The notes beneath the pieces are model-generated. The model did no database searches. It saw nothing but the letters and a program-made list of their open reading frames with translations, and was not told the DNA's origin. The position numbers were made by a program, and so were the translations under genes. Positions 1 to 12,252 of a stretch of DNA of 64,000 bases are shown in pieces. The DNA comes from Diospyros lotus. Its lineage: Eukaryota > Streptophyta > Magnoliopsida > Ericales > Ebenaceae. The number at the start of each line of letters is the position of its first letter. Positions within the stretch are counted from its first letter, which is position 1. The stretch spans positions 33,044,670-33,108,669 of the forward strand of contig NC_068344.1 of NCBI RefSeq assembly GCF_014633365.1. Reading direction: 5' to 3'.

Positions 1-300
1 ACTTGTGCTATGGTTTGTGGTTTGTGTGGTGGTGATGAATCCGAGAGCATCCAGAAGTGCAGTGCAGATCTGAGACGAGTAGAACCACCAGATCATGATC
101 CAGAGGAGTAGAGTAGAGCCTCTGGGCACCATTCATTCGGTCATTTTGGGCCAATGAATTTTACAGCAAGACCACCACCACCACCACCAAACCTGCTTCA
201 CTGTAAACTCTGCGGAGATATCACAGCCGACAAAATTCAATAAATTGCATTCTTGTCCCCACACACGTGTATATATGTGTAGAGAGGCTCCAGAATTGGG
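1..300 (-). promoter_or_regulatory. Possible promoter and 5' leader of a gene off the left edge
   Basis: The first ~240 bases are clearly less AT-rich than what follows. Read on the minus strand they remain open to the window edge from an ATG near 98. A TATATATG run at about 271-278 and a CACGTG G-box at 264-269 lie on the side expected for transcription running leftward out of the window. No protein family can be recognised from so short a stretch, so this is an inference from composition and motif placement only. Confidence 0.25.
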
Positions 301-1605
301 TGGTTAGATAGTTACCACCCGCGCGCACACACTTATTGACCATCTTGTCTTTTCCTATTACCATATTTATATACAATTCAAAAACCCGGCCTTCTCCCTT
401 ATTATACAGATAAGGTAATGTGAACCATTGCTTTATAGTAATAATAAACGTACTTTGTTTTTACATAAGATGTATATATTATATATTGTTTTTAACATCT
501 AAATAATTCTATTACTTGTTTATGATAAATATATTGAGTTTTAAATTATTTAATAAACCAATAAAAATGTTTAAATGTTAAAAATGAAATGAAATAAATA
601 GACCTTGTTTAAAAACATAAGGTCACTACTAAGACAATAATTAATATTATCCGTACATATAAAACAAAACAATTAACGAAAGGAGTAGAATTTTATCTCT
701 TTAATCAATATAATTCTTACTCGATTTGAAAAACAAAAAGACTACAAAAATTACATTAATTCAAACATTCTCCTTTGTTGCAGTGTAGATAAAAGAAAGA
801 ATTGTGTTAAATAAGAGACATAAGAATGGAAACGAATTTTTTAACATATTATAGTCAAAAATTTAATTAGAAAATTAAAATCTATGTAATTACCTTTAGC
901 TATTAAATAAACAGAAAAGAAAAAGGGAAAACTTGCAGATTTGTAATGCTATGCTGACCACCCTTTTATTTCAAATGAAAGTACATGAATGGTACAAATC
1001 CTACTGTCATGGGCATGTCCTGATATAAATGCCTCTCAAGTGCATGATAAAATTAATACACAGATCAATTAAGAATTTAGGAAAGAATGTTGGTTTATAG
1101 GGTACACGATAAATGGTTGGATCATAATAAATTGAGATTTGTATTAATTTTGATTTTTTGTCTTGCACAGTAAGATAAAGTCTCTATTATAATTTACTTT
1201 CTCTGTCCAAAATCAAAAGTATGAGTAGTAGAATACCGTGCAACTATCTACAATTTATTTTCTCTGTTAAAATCGAAAATACGAGTGGCAGAAGACCGTG
1301 CAAAGATAATAATGCGGAGAATGTTTTGAAAGGCTTCTGTTCTGTACACAGGATTCGAGTAAAATTGCATGAGTAATTGTTTTTAATAATCACATATTAG
1401 AAAAGTAATTAAATATCTGTTACAGTGATCATTAATTGAAATCCTTCTGATATTGTTTTAATTATATGAAAATTTTGTAAGATTTTTGAGTGTAGGGTCC
1501 AGGGGAGAGGCGACAGATCACATCAGGATTAGGAAAGCAGGATCACGGATGCACAAGATTACAAAAGCAGGAACATGCATGCATTCTCGTTTCTCTTTCT
1601 TCGTG
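301..1605. other. AT-rich intergenic DNA, no gene seen
   Basis: There is no credible coding frame on either strand. The one structure visible is a diverged two-unit tandem repeat with a ~61-base period at 1191-1303; both units end in ACCGTGCAA. Confidence 0.5.
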
Positions 1606-2510
1606 GACAAAAGCATAAAAATATATTTCAATTTTGGATAAAAGGACATTTGGCCCCTCAATTTTAAGTTAAATTTATTGTGCTCTCAAATTTTAATTTT
1701 GAACTTATTTTACCTCTTAGTTTCTAATTTTATAACAATCACACATTTGAATCTAATAAGCATAGCGCGTGAAACACACATACAGAGATAAGGTGTGTGA
1801 ATGTAGTACCATTATCTTCTTCTTCCTCATTCCTAGCCCTGACAATCTCTTGCATTTTTTCGTCGTTTGCAATTTCTCGTCTTTCTTGACCAAATCGATT
1901 TCTAGTCTTCTTCATCGCCAATCGACCCCGGTCCTTCTTTCCTCGTCGCTGACCAACCTTGGTATCGCCTTCCTTATCGCCGAATCAACGGTAGCATCAA
2001 GTGAAAGGAGTTTGTGTTCGTGAATTGAAGGCAGCTAGCAAGGGATAGCGGCCATTCATGTTGCACAGAAACGGTGGCACTGAGCATAGAAATGTCTATT
2101 GAATCAATGATGACTCAGCCCAGTTTGTGTTTGTGAATTGAGAGCGACACAGAGCAAATGAAGTTGTGAATCGATGGCAAAGACCAAGGTTAGGGTCTTT
2201 GACTCTAGCCTCCGCAAGACCCAGGTCGCCGTCTCCAGCCTTCGCCACTAGCCCTGTCTTCTCTCTTGCAATGTCGAGATTCGTGATGCCTTCTCATTAG
2301 CCTGGTCAATGTGGGGCCCACGTCAGACTACGCGTGTTTCATGCATTATGCTTATTTGACCCAGATGTGTGATTGTACAGAATTGGAAGTTAAAAGGGAC
2401 ACAATAGATTTAAAATTGAAAGTTGAGGGGTGCAATAGGTTTAACTTGAAGTTAGAGGTAGTCAAATGGCTTCCTACCCAAAATTGAGGGGCATTTTTAT
2501 ACCTGTTGCC
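1606..2510. mobile_element. Mutator-like (MULE) non-autonomous transposon
   Basis: The two ends form long imperfect inverted repeats of about 175 bases (about 1606-1782 and 2333-2510). Shared blocks, reading inward from each end, include ATAAAAAT, CAATTTTGG, CAATCACACAT and AATAAGCAT. The element is flanked by a 9-base direct repeat, TTCTTCGTG at 1597-1605 and TTCTTTGTG at 2511-2519 (8 of 9 identical). A 9-bp target duplication with long terminal inverted repeats is the hallmark of Mutator-like elements. The ~550-base interior encodes no transposase and is richer in G+C than its surroundings, so it may be captured host sequence (a Pack-MULE). The source gene was not recognised. Confidence 0.75.
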
Positions 2511-2543
2511 TTCTTTGTGAATATCTCTAATCACCAATCCGCG

Positions 2544-2586
<43 letters not shown>

Positions 2587-5500
2587 AATTGCTGAACTGT
2601 ACATCTTCCCATCCCCACTACCTTTCTTTTTCTCTCTGACAGAGGTGGGTCTAAACCTATATATATATGCATGGACATGTTATCATGCTTCCTTTAGTTA
2701 AGGTCAAATTGTGCTTTTCTGGACGAGAGAAAAGCAAAGGGTAGGACCTCCAAATTTAGCAAGACTGGGGAGAGCTTTCCAGTGATCATTTGTAACATCT
2801 AGTGTTCACAAGAAAGAGGGGAAGATAAGGTCAAATCAATGGTGTTTCTTGTGGGATAAAAATGTAACTTAAGGTGGTAGGTTTCGCTGATATATTTCTA
2901 ATGGGAGACTTAAGGTTTATAGTTTAAGTTTAGGGTTAAGTGATTAAATATTCCCCCCTTATATGGTTGATGAATAAGAGTGGGGGGAGTTGTTGATGTT
3001 ACTTTAAATGGTGACTAATTAGGGATTTTTTTCGAAGGTCCTGTAGATAGGGATATGTGCTGAGCTTGGCTGATTGAAAGGCAATAATATGTGCATCTAA
3101 TTACTCAAAAGTTTTTCTTTTTCTTTATTTTTTTTTTTTTGAGAAAAATGCAAGGAAAAAGATTCATGACATGGCAAGTGACGAGTGTTCATGGAAAACA
3201 AGAAAAGAAAAAAATATAGTCGAGAAATCCTTATGTGCAGAATAAGCATCACCTAATTTTGTCTATGTACTGTCCATGAGGTTCAATTGGATACATCATT
3301 ACTCACTCTACATGCAACAAAGGCAATATAGGCTAACATGGATAAATAGCTCTTAATGGCTCATCAATAGCAACATTATCAACCTCTTCACTCAAAACAA
3401 GTAAATCAATGTTTACCCATGAGAGGTCACCTATCCTTCCTGATCCCGTATATCATAGCTAGGGTACTGGATCAGGATCATCATATTCCATTCCAATTGG
3501 TTTGTGCCATTTCATTAATTTGGTTCATACCCCTAAAATACAATAGCTTCTCCAAACCCTAGATTCTCCTGTCATCATTATTTTTTCCCCTAGCACATAA
3601 GCATGGCTCTATTAGAGGGCTTCATCTTCTTCAAAAATGGTGATTCAGTACATTGTTCAGCCCACTTGATGGTCTCAAAAATAGAAAAAGCTACTTCCAT
3701 CTAAGCTTGATCGATCAGTGAAAGATTTTAGACATATCATGTGATGTGTAGGGAAAATGATGCAGGCCTTAACTTGCCGTAAAAAAATATGGTAGTGTCG
3801 AGAAGTGATGAATTAATGAACCACCAAAGTCATACTTTAAGTGGTATGACAAATGAAGTGTTCGAAAGGTACTGTATTTCTTGGACGCTCATTTGTCCTC
3901 CATCGAGCAAATGATGGACAATTAATTCTTCTTCAACAAGCTAGTGGAAGATGAGTACAACCTCCATAAGCAGTTTTCACGGGACCTATATGTACATGTA
4001 CTCTAGTTTAATTTACATGGCATGTACATTATGTATCGTTGCTTTCTTGAAAGATTTCAGTACAGTGCTCAAATGAAAAGATAGTTGTTTTACAGTTTAG
4101 AGCAATTTTTTCGTAGCTCCTCCATTCCCTTCTGTTTGTTTCAATGAATTTACCAAGAAAAACAAAATGTGAGATTGACATTTTTACTATTATAAATTGT
4201 ACGATGAGTGTTGTGTTCTCCAATAAATAAAAACAAATAATAGTGATAATTTTAATTCTTTTATAAATTTATATTTCTGTACTGTTACCCTTACACCCAT
4301 AATACAGTAACGAGGATTAAATTAATTAGTTACTGCAGTTCATCCAAGATAGTTGTATAAATTAACTTCTTTGAGAAACAGTCTGAAGTTTGACTGTATA
4401 ACAGTCCAAACCAATTCTAATCAATTTTCTGTTTATTATTTCTGTCGGCATGAATGTTCACATATTGTGATTGTATATGACAATCCAGTATCAACACATT
4501 TCCAAGCACGTGTTAACTTGGATTAATTTGACATCTGGCTAGGGTCACCATATCATTAGTCACATGATCTTATGTTTGAGAGAATTAATTAATTAATATA
4601 TATTATTATTCCTCTGTCAGAATCAACATATCGATTCTCTCCTAATTATAATTAATTAATTAATTAGGATGCTAATTTTTGACAGTACTATTTAACCTCT
4701 CTCTCTCTCTCTGTATATATATATCAAGTGCGTCCTATATATTCATGCATGTGTAATAATTAATGTACTGTAAAATTAAGGTGGCACATGTTCCAGGGCA
4801 CTGCAATCAGCCCCGCCCACTGGATTGGCATATTATCCTGCCTGCCAGGCTATAACATATGGATTTGCATGAGTAATTAAATAATTTGATTTGTTATTCA
4901 GCCATACTTTCTTGTTCCGTAGTCTGAGTCCCATTTGTCTGTTTCCAATAATAATAGAGGAATGCAGATCTGGACTTGCGTTGTGAAATAATGCAATCTT
5001 ATTAACAAAAAGAGACGTGCACTGTGCACATGCAGTTGGGGCTTGGAGAGGCTCCAGAAATTTGATTTGAATCATTCACAATTAATTCAATTGTTGAAAT
5101 AGATATATAGTTTTACACTTGATGATTATTTTCTATGAGATTAGAATCTAAATTTTTTTGGGTTGAGCCCAGCCAGTGTGCTTAGAGACCTATGTATTTG
5201 AGTGACTGAGTTTTGGCTCCAATAAGTCTACCAGTTATTAGTGTAATTTTGATTTTTACTTATGATTCCAACTCATGAATTAATTAAGCAAGGTTTACTA
5301 GCTACTTAGTAATTACCAAGTACTATCATATAGTGGTATTCTCGATCATCAGAGTTTAATTATTTTTTTTAAAGGGGACTACTATAGATACACATTTTTG
5401 TATTCTTATTTAATACAAGTCATTTGTGAACACTTGAAGAATAGTGGCTATGGATTCTTGTCGACAACAATAAAAAAAAAAAAATCAGTCAATTTTATAA

Positions 5501-5756
5501 TATTTAAATTTTTATTATTACAAAGTTTTAGAATGGTATAGACACACAATGTGGATAGATGGTGACGTTGGAGCTATCTTGTTCAAAGGGATATGCAAGC
5601 ACATATGCAACTAGCTAGCTAGGGTTTCTAGTTTCACCAACTTTATTCCTTGCTAATTAAAACCCTTTCTATATATGTGGACTGATTTGTTTAAGCCCTC
5701 GACTTGCTAATTGCCTAATAACTAATTAACTCTCTAAAACCAAATTTATACCAACA
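2511..5756. other. AT-rich intergenic DNA with microsatellites
   Basis: No gene is supported. The region holds a (TA)n(TG)n microsatellite at about 2543-2587, a CT run near 4699-4713, poly-T and poly-A runs (for example 3128-3140), and short TTAA-rich palindromes at 4580-4670. The short open frames here are repetitive or random. Confidence 0.5.
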
Positions 5757-6123
5757 TGTTACGGAATTGGATCGAATACAAATTACAATCAAATCATCAA
5801 CCACACACACGAATACAAAATTTAATGCAAAAAATGTAAATAAAAAAAACCACAAGTAGAAAAATAAAATATCACTACGATGAAATTGATACAATAATAG
5901 TAATATAGTTATGCTAATTTAAGGGCATTAAGCTCCTATTTCTAGATCTAAACTTACATTTTGATTAGAAGATGAATCAAATAAGATAAATCCTCAATTG
6001 AGATAAATCTCAATCACAATCGAATTTGACATCCTAATTATAGTCAGATTCAAAATCTTAATCACAGTTAAATTATAAATTCTAACCACAATCAAATTTA
6101 AATTCCGAGTCACAATTATAACA
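5757..6123 (-). repeat. 3' LTR of the small LTR element
   Basis: This 367-base direct repeat matches 7271-7643 along its whole length with scattered substitutions. It begins TGTTACGG and ends ATAACA on the plus strand. Confidence 0.72.
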
Positions 6124-7270
6124 AACTCTAACTTGATAGAAATTCAAATATATATGAAATTATTTATAATTATTTATTCCAATAAAATTATGGAGAATTA
6201 ATCTCCCTGATAAATACCAACCAAAACTGCACCATGGGAAATATCATCCAAATCCACACAACAATTACTGTAATGGATATTTTCAGTCATATTAAAGTAT
6301 AGTCAACAAGATCAACCTCAACATATCTTTACTAACCTTAATGACTCAACATTTACCAATATAAATCTATCTTGATAACTCTACTTTCATCTAAATTTAT
6401 CCATCTAAAATTGTACACATCTTAACTACCATAATGAAAATCTAATATTCCGATCCAACAAAGGAATATCGTATTTCAAAGTAGCTATTACAAAAGATTA
6501 AATAACCTTAAATAATGTCAAATGATTAATAAATAAAACCCCAATAGAAAATAGACCATGATAGGCGAATCTGGGCTAGATAGATTTGACAGGTCGAATC
6601 TAATCTAATGGCTGAGATCTGGGCTAAACAGATTTGGGTTGGATCTTGGCCAATCAGTTAGATCTGGTTGACAGGATCTAAAAGAGTCGGATCCTAGTAG
6701 GCCGGATCTAGACAAGATATGGGTGTGCTAATGGAAGGAAGAGGTGTGCATTAATGGCAAACAAAGGCTGATCGAACAGTAGCTACATATGCCAAAGACA
6801 ATGACCGATGATGGCAAAAGCTTGATGAGGGGTCGTCGTTCGAAGACGAGGATAAGCCCGATGGTCATGTGGGTGACAATGAAAGGTAAACGTTAGCCTT
6901 AATGGAAGTTGAAAGGTTGCAATGGTAGAGGTTGACCGTTGGCGATAAAGATGAAGAAAAAGATGGTTGGTCAAGCTACAAAAAAGGCTAACGATGGCAA
7001 ACGCTAAGATGGCCATAGGAAGCTCCTTCGAAGGCAATCCCAAATAGTCAATGATGGTCATTCTCAACCACTGTTGTCTGATTGAAGGCCACCGACGAGT
7101 ACGATGAAGGTAAGGGCGATTGAATGGCGATGGCAGTGGTCAAGTGATGGCGGGGACGGTGGCTAGGGTTGGGCAACAGTACTCTGGTTAGATGATGAAG
7201 ATGTGTAGATCCAACGGCTGAGATATGTTAAACATTAATGGTTTGATCAAATGGCTCTTATACCAATTTT

Positions 7271-7643
7271 TATTACAAATTGGATTGAATACAAACCATA
7301 ATCAAACCATTAACTACACAAACGAATACAAAATTTAACATGAAAAATCCAAATCTAGAAAAATTACAAACAGAAAAAATAAAATATCACTATGATAAAA
7401 TTAGTATAATAATAGTAATATAGATGCGCTAATTCCATGGCATTGGAGATTTATTTATAGAGTTAAACTTATCTGTAAATGTACTTAAAAAATTATAATC
7501 TGATTAAAAGATTAATTTTCAATTAAGATAAATCTGAATCACAATCGAATTTAACATCCTAATTATAATCAAATTCAAAATCCTAATTAGGGTCAAATTA
7601 TGAATCTTAATCATAAACAAACTTAAATTTCGGAATTATAACA
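7271..7643 (-). repeat. 5' LTR of the small LTR element
   Basis: This is the partner of 5757-6123. The primer-binding site lies immediately inside it on the minus strand at about 7247-7267, which fixes this copy as the 5' LTR. Confidence 0.72.
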
Positions 7644-7814
7644 CAACCGAATTTAATTTGAATATTATCCATATAGGGAAAGTTAATTAAGCATTATTTA
7701 TATTAGGCACATACATATAACTTAAACTCAATAAATATTGAGTATGGATTCATCTGCATTATACAAGTTGCCAACTAGCAAATTTGTCATTTGGCTTTGA
7801 GCCCAACCCATCTT

Positions 7815-7854
7815 CACGTGATTGGCTTCTAGGGTTTATCTCTACTCTATATAA
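7815..7854 (+). promoter_or_regulatory. Core promoter of the proline-rich protein gene
   Basis: A TATATAA box at 7848-7854 lies 87 bases upstream of the start codon at 7941. A CACGTG G-box at 7815-7820 and a telo-box-like TAGGGTTT at 7830-7837 lie just upstream. G-boxes bind bZIP and bHLH factors, so light or ABA-linked control is possible but is inferred from the motif alone. Confidence 0.6.
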
Positions 7855-7940
7855 CACCCTCACTCATCTTCAAGAACTTCCATTCCTTTCCCTCTCTTTG
7901 CTTTAACAAAAAGCAGAGAGAAAGTGAGAAGAAAGCAACA

Positions 7941-8687
7941 ATGGAGCCCTCTAAGCTCCCAGCTCTCCTCCTCATTTCCATGCTCTTCATCTCCTCAGCC
8001 ACCCCAATTCTCGGCTGTGGCTACTGCGGCAAGCCCTCTCACAAGCACAAGAAGCCCAAGGGCCCAAAGGGACCCATCACGGTTCCACCCATTGTTAAGC
8101 CTCCGATCACCCTGCCGCCGGTCACCGTCCCCCCCATCAAGCCACCGATAACCCTACCTCCAGTTGTGAAGCCACCCATCAACCTCCCTCCGGTGACTGT
8201 TCCACCAGTCACAGTCCCTCCAATTAAGCCACCAGTGACCCTCCCTCCGGGGATTGTTCCACCAGTCACAGTCCCTCCAATTAAGCCACCAGTGACCCTC
8301 CCTCCGGGGATTGTTCCACCAGTGACTGTGCCGCCAGTGACAGTCCCTCCGGTGACCGTGCCACCCGTGACAGTGCCGCCAGTGATCACTAACCCGCCAA
8401 AGGGTAAGCCCTGCCCGCCACCGCCTGCCACGTGCCCAATTGACACCCTGAAGCTGGGGGCCTGTGTGGATCTTCTCGGTGGCCTGGTGCACATTGGGCT
8501 GGGCGACCCGGTAGTGAACCAGTGCTGCCCGGTGCTGGCGGGGCTGGTGGAGCTGGAGGCGGCGGTGTGCTTGTGCACCACTCTGAAGCTGAAGGTTCTG
8601 AATCTCAATGTCTATGTTCCGCTGGCCCTTCAGCTTCTTGTCACTTGTGGGAAGACTCCCCCACCTGGCTTCACCTGTTCTCTCTAG
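7941..8687 (+). CDS. Hybrid proline-rich protein (36.4 kDa PRP type), 8-cysteine-motif domain
   Basis: This single-exon gene encodes 248 aa. An N-terminal hydrophobic signal peptide (about residues 1-25, ending ILG before CGYCG) sends the product to the secretory pathway. A short Lys/Gly-rich stretch follows, then a long repetitive Pro-rich region (about 45-153) built from PPVTVPP, PPIKPP and VTLPP units. The C-terminal ~90 residues form the eight-cysteine motif (C-C-CC-CxC-C-C) of the lipid-transfer/hydrophobic-seed-protein superfamily, with all eight cysteines present plus one extra just before them. Proteins with this layout (HyPRPs) are usually tied to the cell wall or plasma membrane and to development or stress. 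The ATG context AACAATGG and the well-placed TATA box support the start. The exact ligand is unknown. Confidence 0.93.
   Translation: MEPSKLPALLLISMLFISSATPILGCGYCGKPSHKHKKPKGPKGPITVPPIVKPPITLPPVTVPPIKPPITLPPVVKPPINLPPVTVPPVTVPPIKPPVTLPPGIVPPVTVPPIKPPVTLPPGIVPPVTVPPVTVPPVTVPPVTVPPVITNPPKGKPCPPPPATCPIDTLKLGACVDLLGGLVHIGLGDPVVNQCCPVLAGLVELEAAVCLCTTLKLKVLNLNVYVPLALQLLVTCGKTPPPGFTCSL
8199..8312 (+). repeat. Perfect 57-bp tandem duplication inside the proline-rich domain
   Basis: Bases 8199-8255 and 8256-8312 are identical. Each encodes the same 19 residues, starting VPPVTVPPIKPP and ending LPPGI. The identity at silent sites shows a recent in-frame expansion. Confidence 0.9.
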
Positions 8688-8900
8688 ATCTAAAGATCCA
8701 AGTTAAGTACTCACTACTCCATCATCAAACCCTAATCATATATATGCCTTGTTTTTCTTTTTTGTTGAATATATATATATATATATATGTCTTGTTGTAA
8801 AGCTTTAGACTTGCATGATAGCTCAATTTTCTGTTCGCCATTGCCATATAAGCATTTATACCAGAAGTTCATGCAAAATGAGGTGAAGGTGAATAAACAA
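8688..8900 (+). other. Likely 3' UTR of the proline-rich protein gene
   Basis: The stretch follows the TAG stop and contains an (AT)n run at 8768-8788. AATAAA near 8892 is a possible polyadenylation signal. The true cleavage site cannot be read from the sequence. Confidence 0.35.
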
Positions 8901-10896
8901 TGAGCTCATGTATATTCTAAAAGGGCGGACATAGTGGTCAGATTATAGGGTCTAGGGTAAATAAACAATGGACTCAAACCTTCATTGGAGGCTAGTCTCA
9001 CACATTTTTATTATTTGGTGTGCATTATTTGTAGAATATAGTATATACTTGAATAGTTTTAGAAAATATTTTATCGGAATATCATTTTTCTTCCTTGCAA
9101 TACAGTTCTAGCTATTTCACCCTGAGCAATGATAGTTGGCTCATATACAGTCACATTTCTGCTTCCTATGGATAGTCACTATTGCATATGTAAGCTGACC
9201 TTTTATTGCCAAATTCGCATGTTGATCTCACAGTTTAAAATTACTAATTTTCTTTTAAACTTTATTTTCAAGTCATTTTGGCTGTTAGGAATGTCTCTGG
9301 AACAAGAAATTTTGGGCGGGAAAGAGAAAAATATTAGCATAATATGTGTGATTTCTTCTTTTCATTCCACAATTAATCTTAATTACCTGTTCTTCTCTCT
9401 TTAAGTCTTATCTATGTGTGTGTGTGTGTGTGTAACACAGACAATAACAGATTAAACAAATTAAGGTGTTGTATTTGTTCTTCGAATGCTCCTTTTATAT
9501 TATGTAAGTATAAAGAAGAAGAGGCAGCCTTGGCTCATTGTGTCACATGATGTACGGACTTGCAGGTTGCTAACTTAATATCAAGCATTGGACGAAATCG
9601 ACATGAGAGGATGTCGAGACTCTCTCTCTCTCTCTGTCTCTCTTCGCTTATTGGAACTGCCAACGTTTGGATTTATTGTTGTACACCCATTTGTTTCTGC
9701 AAAATTATTTGATGTATGTTCTGTTGTATTCTTGACTGCAATCGGTCATGATTTTCTTTCTCATTTCCAATCTCTCCCTCTCTCTCTCTCTCTCATATAA
9801 TTATCCCCTGCTGACAACTGGTAGCCATTGCCACATGCATGCATACACATATAACATAATATACATACGTAATACTAGCTAGAAAGCCAGTTAATTTCCT
9901 GATCTCGAAAGTTGAACAAATTAGCTTTAATTTGTAAATGAAATTTCTCTTTCATTTTTAATTTAGTAATACAAAAATTAGTACTCTATCTAGATAATGT
10001 ATGATAATAGATAATGTCACGGGGACGTTTTTTAATTAAATAAATTAGTTAATTAAAAAATTACTTTCAAGTCGAAATTGGTCATATTCTATGAAAAAGT
10101 TGATTAACTTTCCTGTTCTCATCATCAATCCAATGCCCCTGACCCTGATCGTTTAAAAGGCAATACTAGATCCATTTACCTATTTTTTTAATTGTATAAA
10201 GTAGCCATTCCTCCTCTCTTTATCCTTTCACTCTTAATTAAATTAAAAAAAATAAATAAAATTGATGCAGAGGCCCACAAGAAGCTTTTTAAAACTCTTC
10301 CCATTCCATTGTCATGTATAAAGTTGTAATGGGTTGATTGAAAATGATACCTTCACTGAGAAAAAAAGGAAACCATTACTTGATTGATTGTTGATATTGT
10401 ACAAAAGATACTTCTTACAATTAAGACATGACAATATGTAAAAGCAAGCCATTATAATTACATAATTCTTTGTCTTAATCCACAGCTAATAAACATTATC
10501 ATTTTGTATAGAGAACATGTCAAATAAACTTTCTAGTCGAACTTGCTGGGGATTTGGGATAACCCAGAAGAGAAATTAAGGACTCCAATTTGCATGAAGA
10601 GTAAGTTAATGTCTGTCATTTATATGAGATTAGGTTTGATACTGAGTGGTTAAATAATTGATAACTTACTCCAAATAGACTTAAAATTATTTAATAAAAT
10701 GACGGTACTATTGTTATATATTTTAATATAATATCATTAATATGAACTCCATTACTCACTAGACAAAAGATCTCACACATACTTTGAGAAAAGAATCATT
10801 AAAATTCACAAAACTCGAATTTCAACTCTAAGAAGGTGACCATCGTGCAGTGGTTGATGGAAGATCCTATTTATGAAAATGAAGGTGTGAGAACAC

Positions 10897-11070
10897 ATGG
10901 TAGAGAGCTAGCAGACAGTACAATTGTACATGGTATGGAGATTTTTGTATGGCTTGCTTCCTCAGAGAGAGAGAGAGAGAGAGAGATGGTAGAGAGCTAA
11001 CAGACAGTACAATTGTACATGGTATGGAGATTTTTGTATGGCTTGTTTCCTGAGAGAGAGAGAGAGAGGC
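10897..11070. repeat. 89-bp tandem duplication with GA microsatellite
   Basis: Two units start at 10897 and 10986. They share the 12-base palindrome GTACAATTGTAC, and each ends in a (GA)n run. A few substitutions separate them. The unit boundary falls in the microsatellite, which suggests slippage or unequal exchange. Confidence 0.8.
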
Positions 11071-12126
11071 ATAAAGATGAGAAGGAAGCAAACAAATAGT
11101 AGATTGCCAAGAGTAATAAAAAAAAGAGTAGAATTCGACAGCCAGTAGGGGGACCTTCATAAAGATAGGAGAGGTAGCAGATGATGAACCATGTATGTTT
11201 TGTCCTGTATTCCCTGCACAACACGTGGATACTGTCTCCAATGCTAGCTAAGCTGGGGTTCTTCTTCTTCTTTCACATCTAAAGATTCCTTCTCTTACCG
11301 TGCATTGGATTGATTGATTGATTGATATGAACAATGTGGGTCGCATAACCACACAATTACCTATTTATATATATATATATATATAATAAGTCTCCTGTTT
11401 AATTATATTCATAAATTAGATTCTGAAAATTTATCATAGAGAGATAGACATTAAAAATAAAAGTATATATCGCTATCACAATGATTCCTTACAACATGCA
11501 ATCACAGGCAATTCTAAAGTACTACAGATGTTGGTCTGAGTTGGTCTCCTACCTTTGAAGTATATTGCACATTTTTATTTTTATAGTGTACTTTTTAATT
11601 TTTGTGGCATTTCGCGTCCTATCGTTTGAAATATCTCTCTTTTTTACAGCGTAATTCCATGCCGTAATTTGAATATTTTTTCTAAAATTCTTTTTATTTT
11701 TTTTGAAAACTTTTCCTTTAATAACCCTTGCCAACCCTTACGAATTTCTATTTTTTTTTAAATCTTTATTTGCTTGACATTCTATTTTTATTATTAATTT
11801 TTTCTCAAATTCATTAGAGATTAATCCCCTAAATGACGCATAGTGAAGTTTATCTCCCGTGGTCTTGCCTTTTAAGTAACTCTTGTGATTGGTTTAATTT
11901 ATTAAAGTAAATCCTTGTGTATACACTCTTTTTAATTACGAGTTAAACTTAATTTAATTTGTAACTTATATTAAAAAGTCTAAATTTTTAATTACTTCCA
12001 AAATATCAAATTTAAAAGTAAAAAAAAATATATTTTTTGAGTCTTCCGACTAAAAATCCTTAGAAATTTTTAAAATAAATTTTTAAGTCATTGTAACTCA
12101 AGAGATATATGAATGTAAAAGTTATA

Positions 12127-12252
12127 TATCTATTTTCGACAAAATAAAATGACGTGCCTTAAATAAAAACTTAGTTCATATAACGAATAAGTTATCCATT
12201 TTTCGACAAAATAAAATGATGTCTTAAAAAAAAACTTAGTTCATATAACGAG
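12127..12252. repeat. 66-bp tandem duplication
   Basis: Units start at 12127 and 12193. They share TTTCGACAAAATAAAATGA and TTAGTTCATATAACGA, with small indels in A runs. No coding meaning is seen. Confidence 0.75.

Larger units (their letters stand above)
5757..7643 (-). mobile_element. Small non-autonomous LTR retrotransposon (TRIM/LARD-like)
   Basis: Two direct repeats of about 370 bases (5757-6123 and 7271-7643) flank ~1.15 kb of non-coding DNA. The LTRs read TGTTAC...ATAACA, although the right copy begins TATTAC. Just inside the right LTR the minus strand reads TGGTATAAGAGCCAT, a good initiator tRNA-Met type primer-binding site, so the element is on the minus strand. The flanks CAACA (5752-5756) and CAACC (7644-7648) fit a 5-bp target duplication with one change. 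The internal region codes for no gag or pol, so mobilisation would need enzymes supplied by another element. It is slightly larger than classical TRIMs. Confidence 0.75.

Noticed and set aside
2352..2678. 108-codon minus-strand open frame
   Set aside because: It crosses a transposon arm and a (TA)n(TG)n microsatellite, giving an artificial HTHT/IYIY peptide.
6783..7067. 94-codon minus-strand open frame in the small LTR element
   Set aside because: No similarity to gag, pol or host proteins that I can see; composition fits a chance frame in a GC-richer stretch.
8039..8608. Long minus-strand open frame opposite the proline-rich protein gene
   Set aside because: It is the mirror of a repetitive Pro codon pattern (GG-rich antisense). 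It has no independent start context, promoter or domain.
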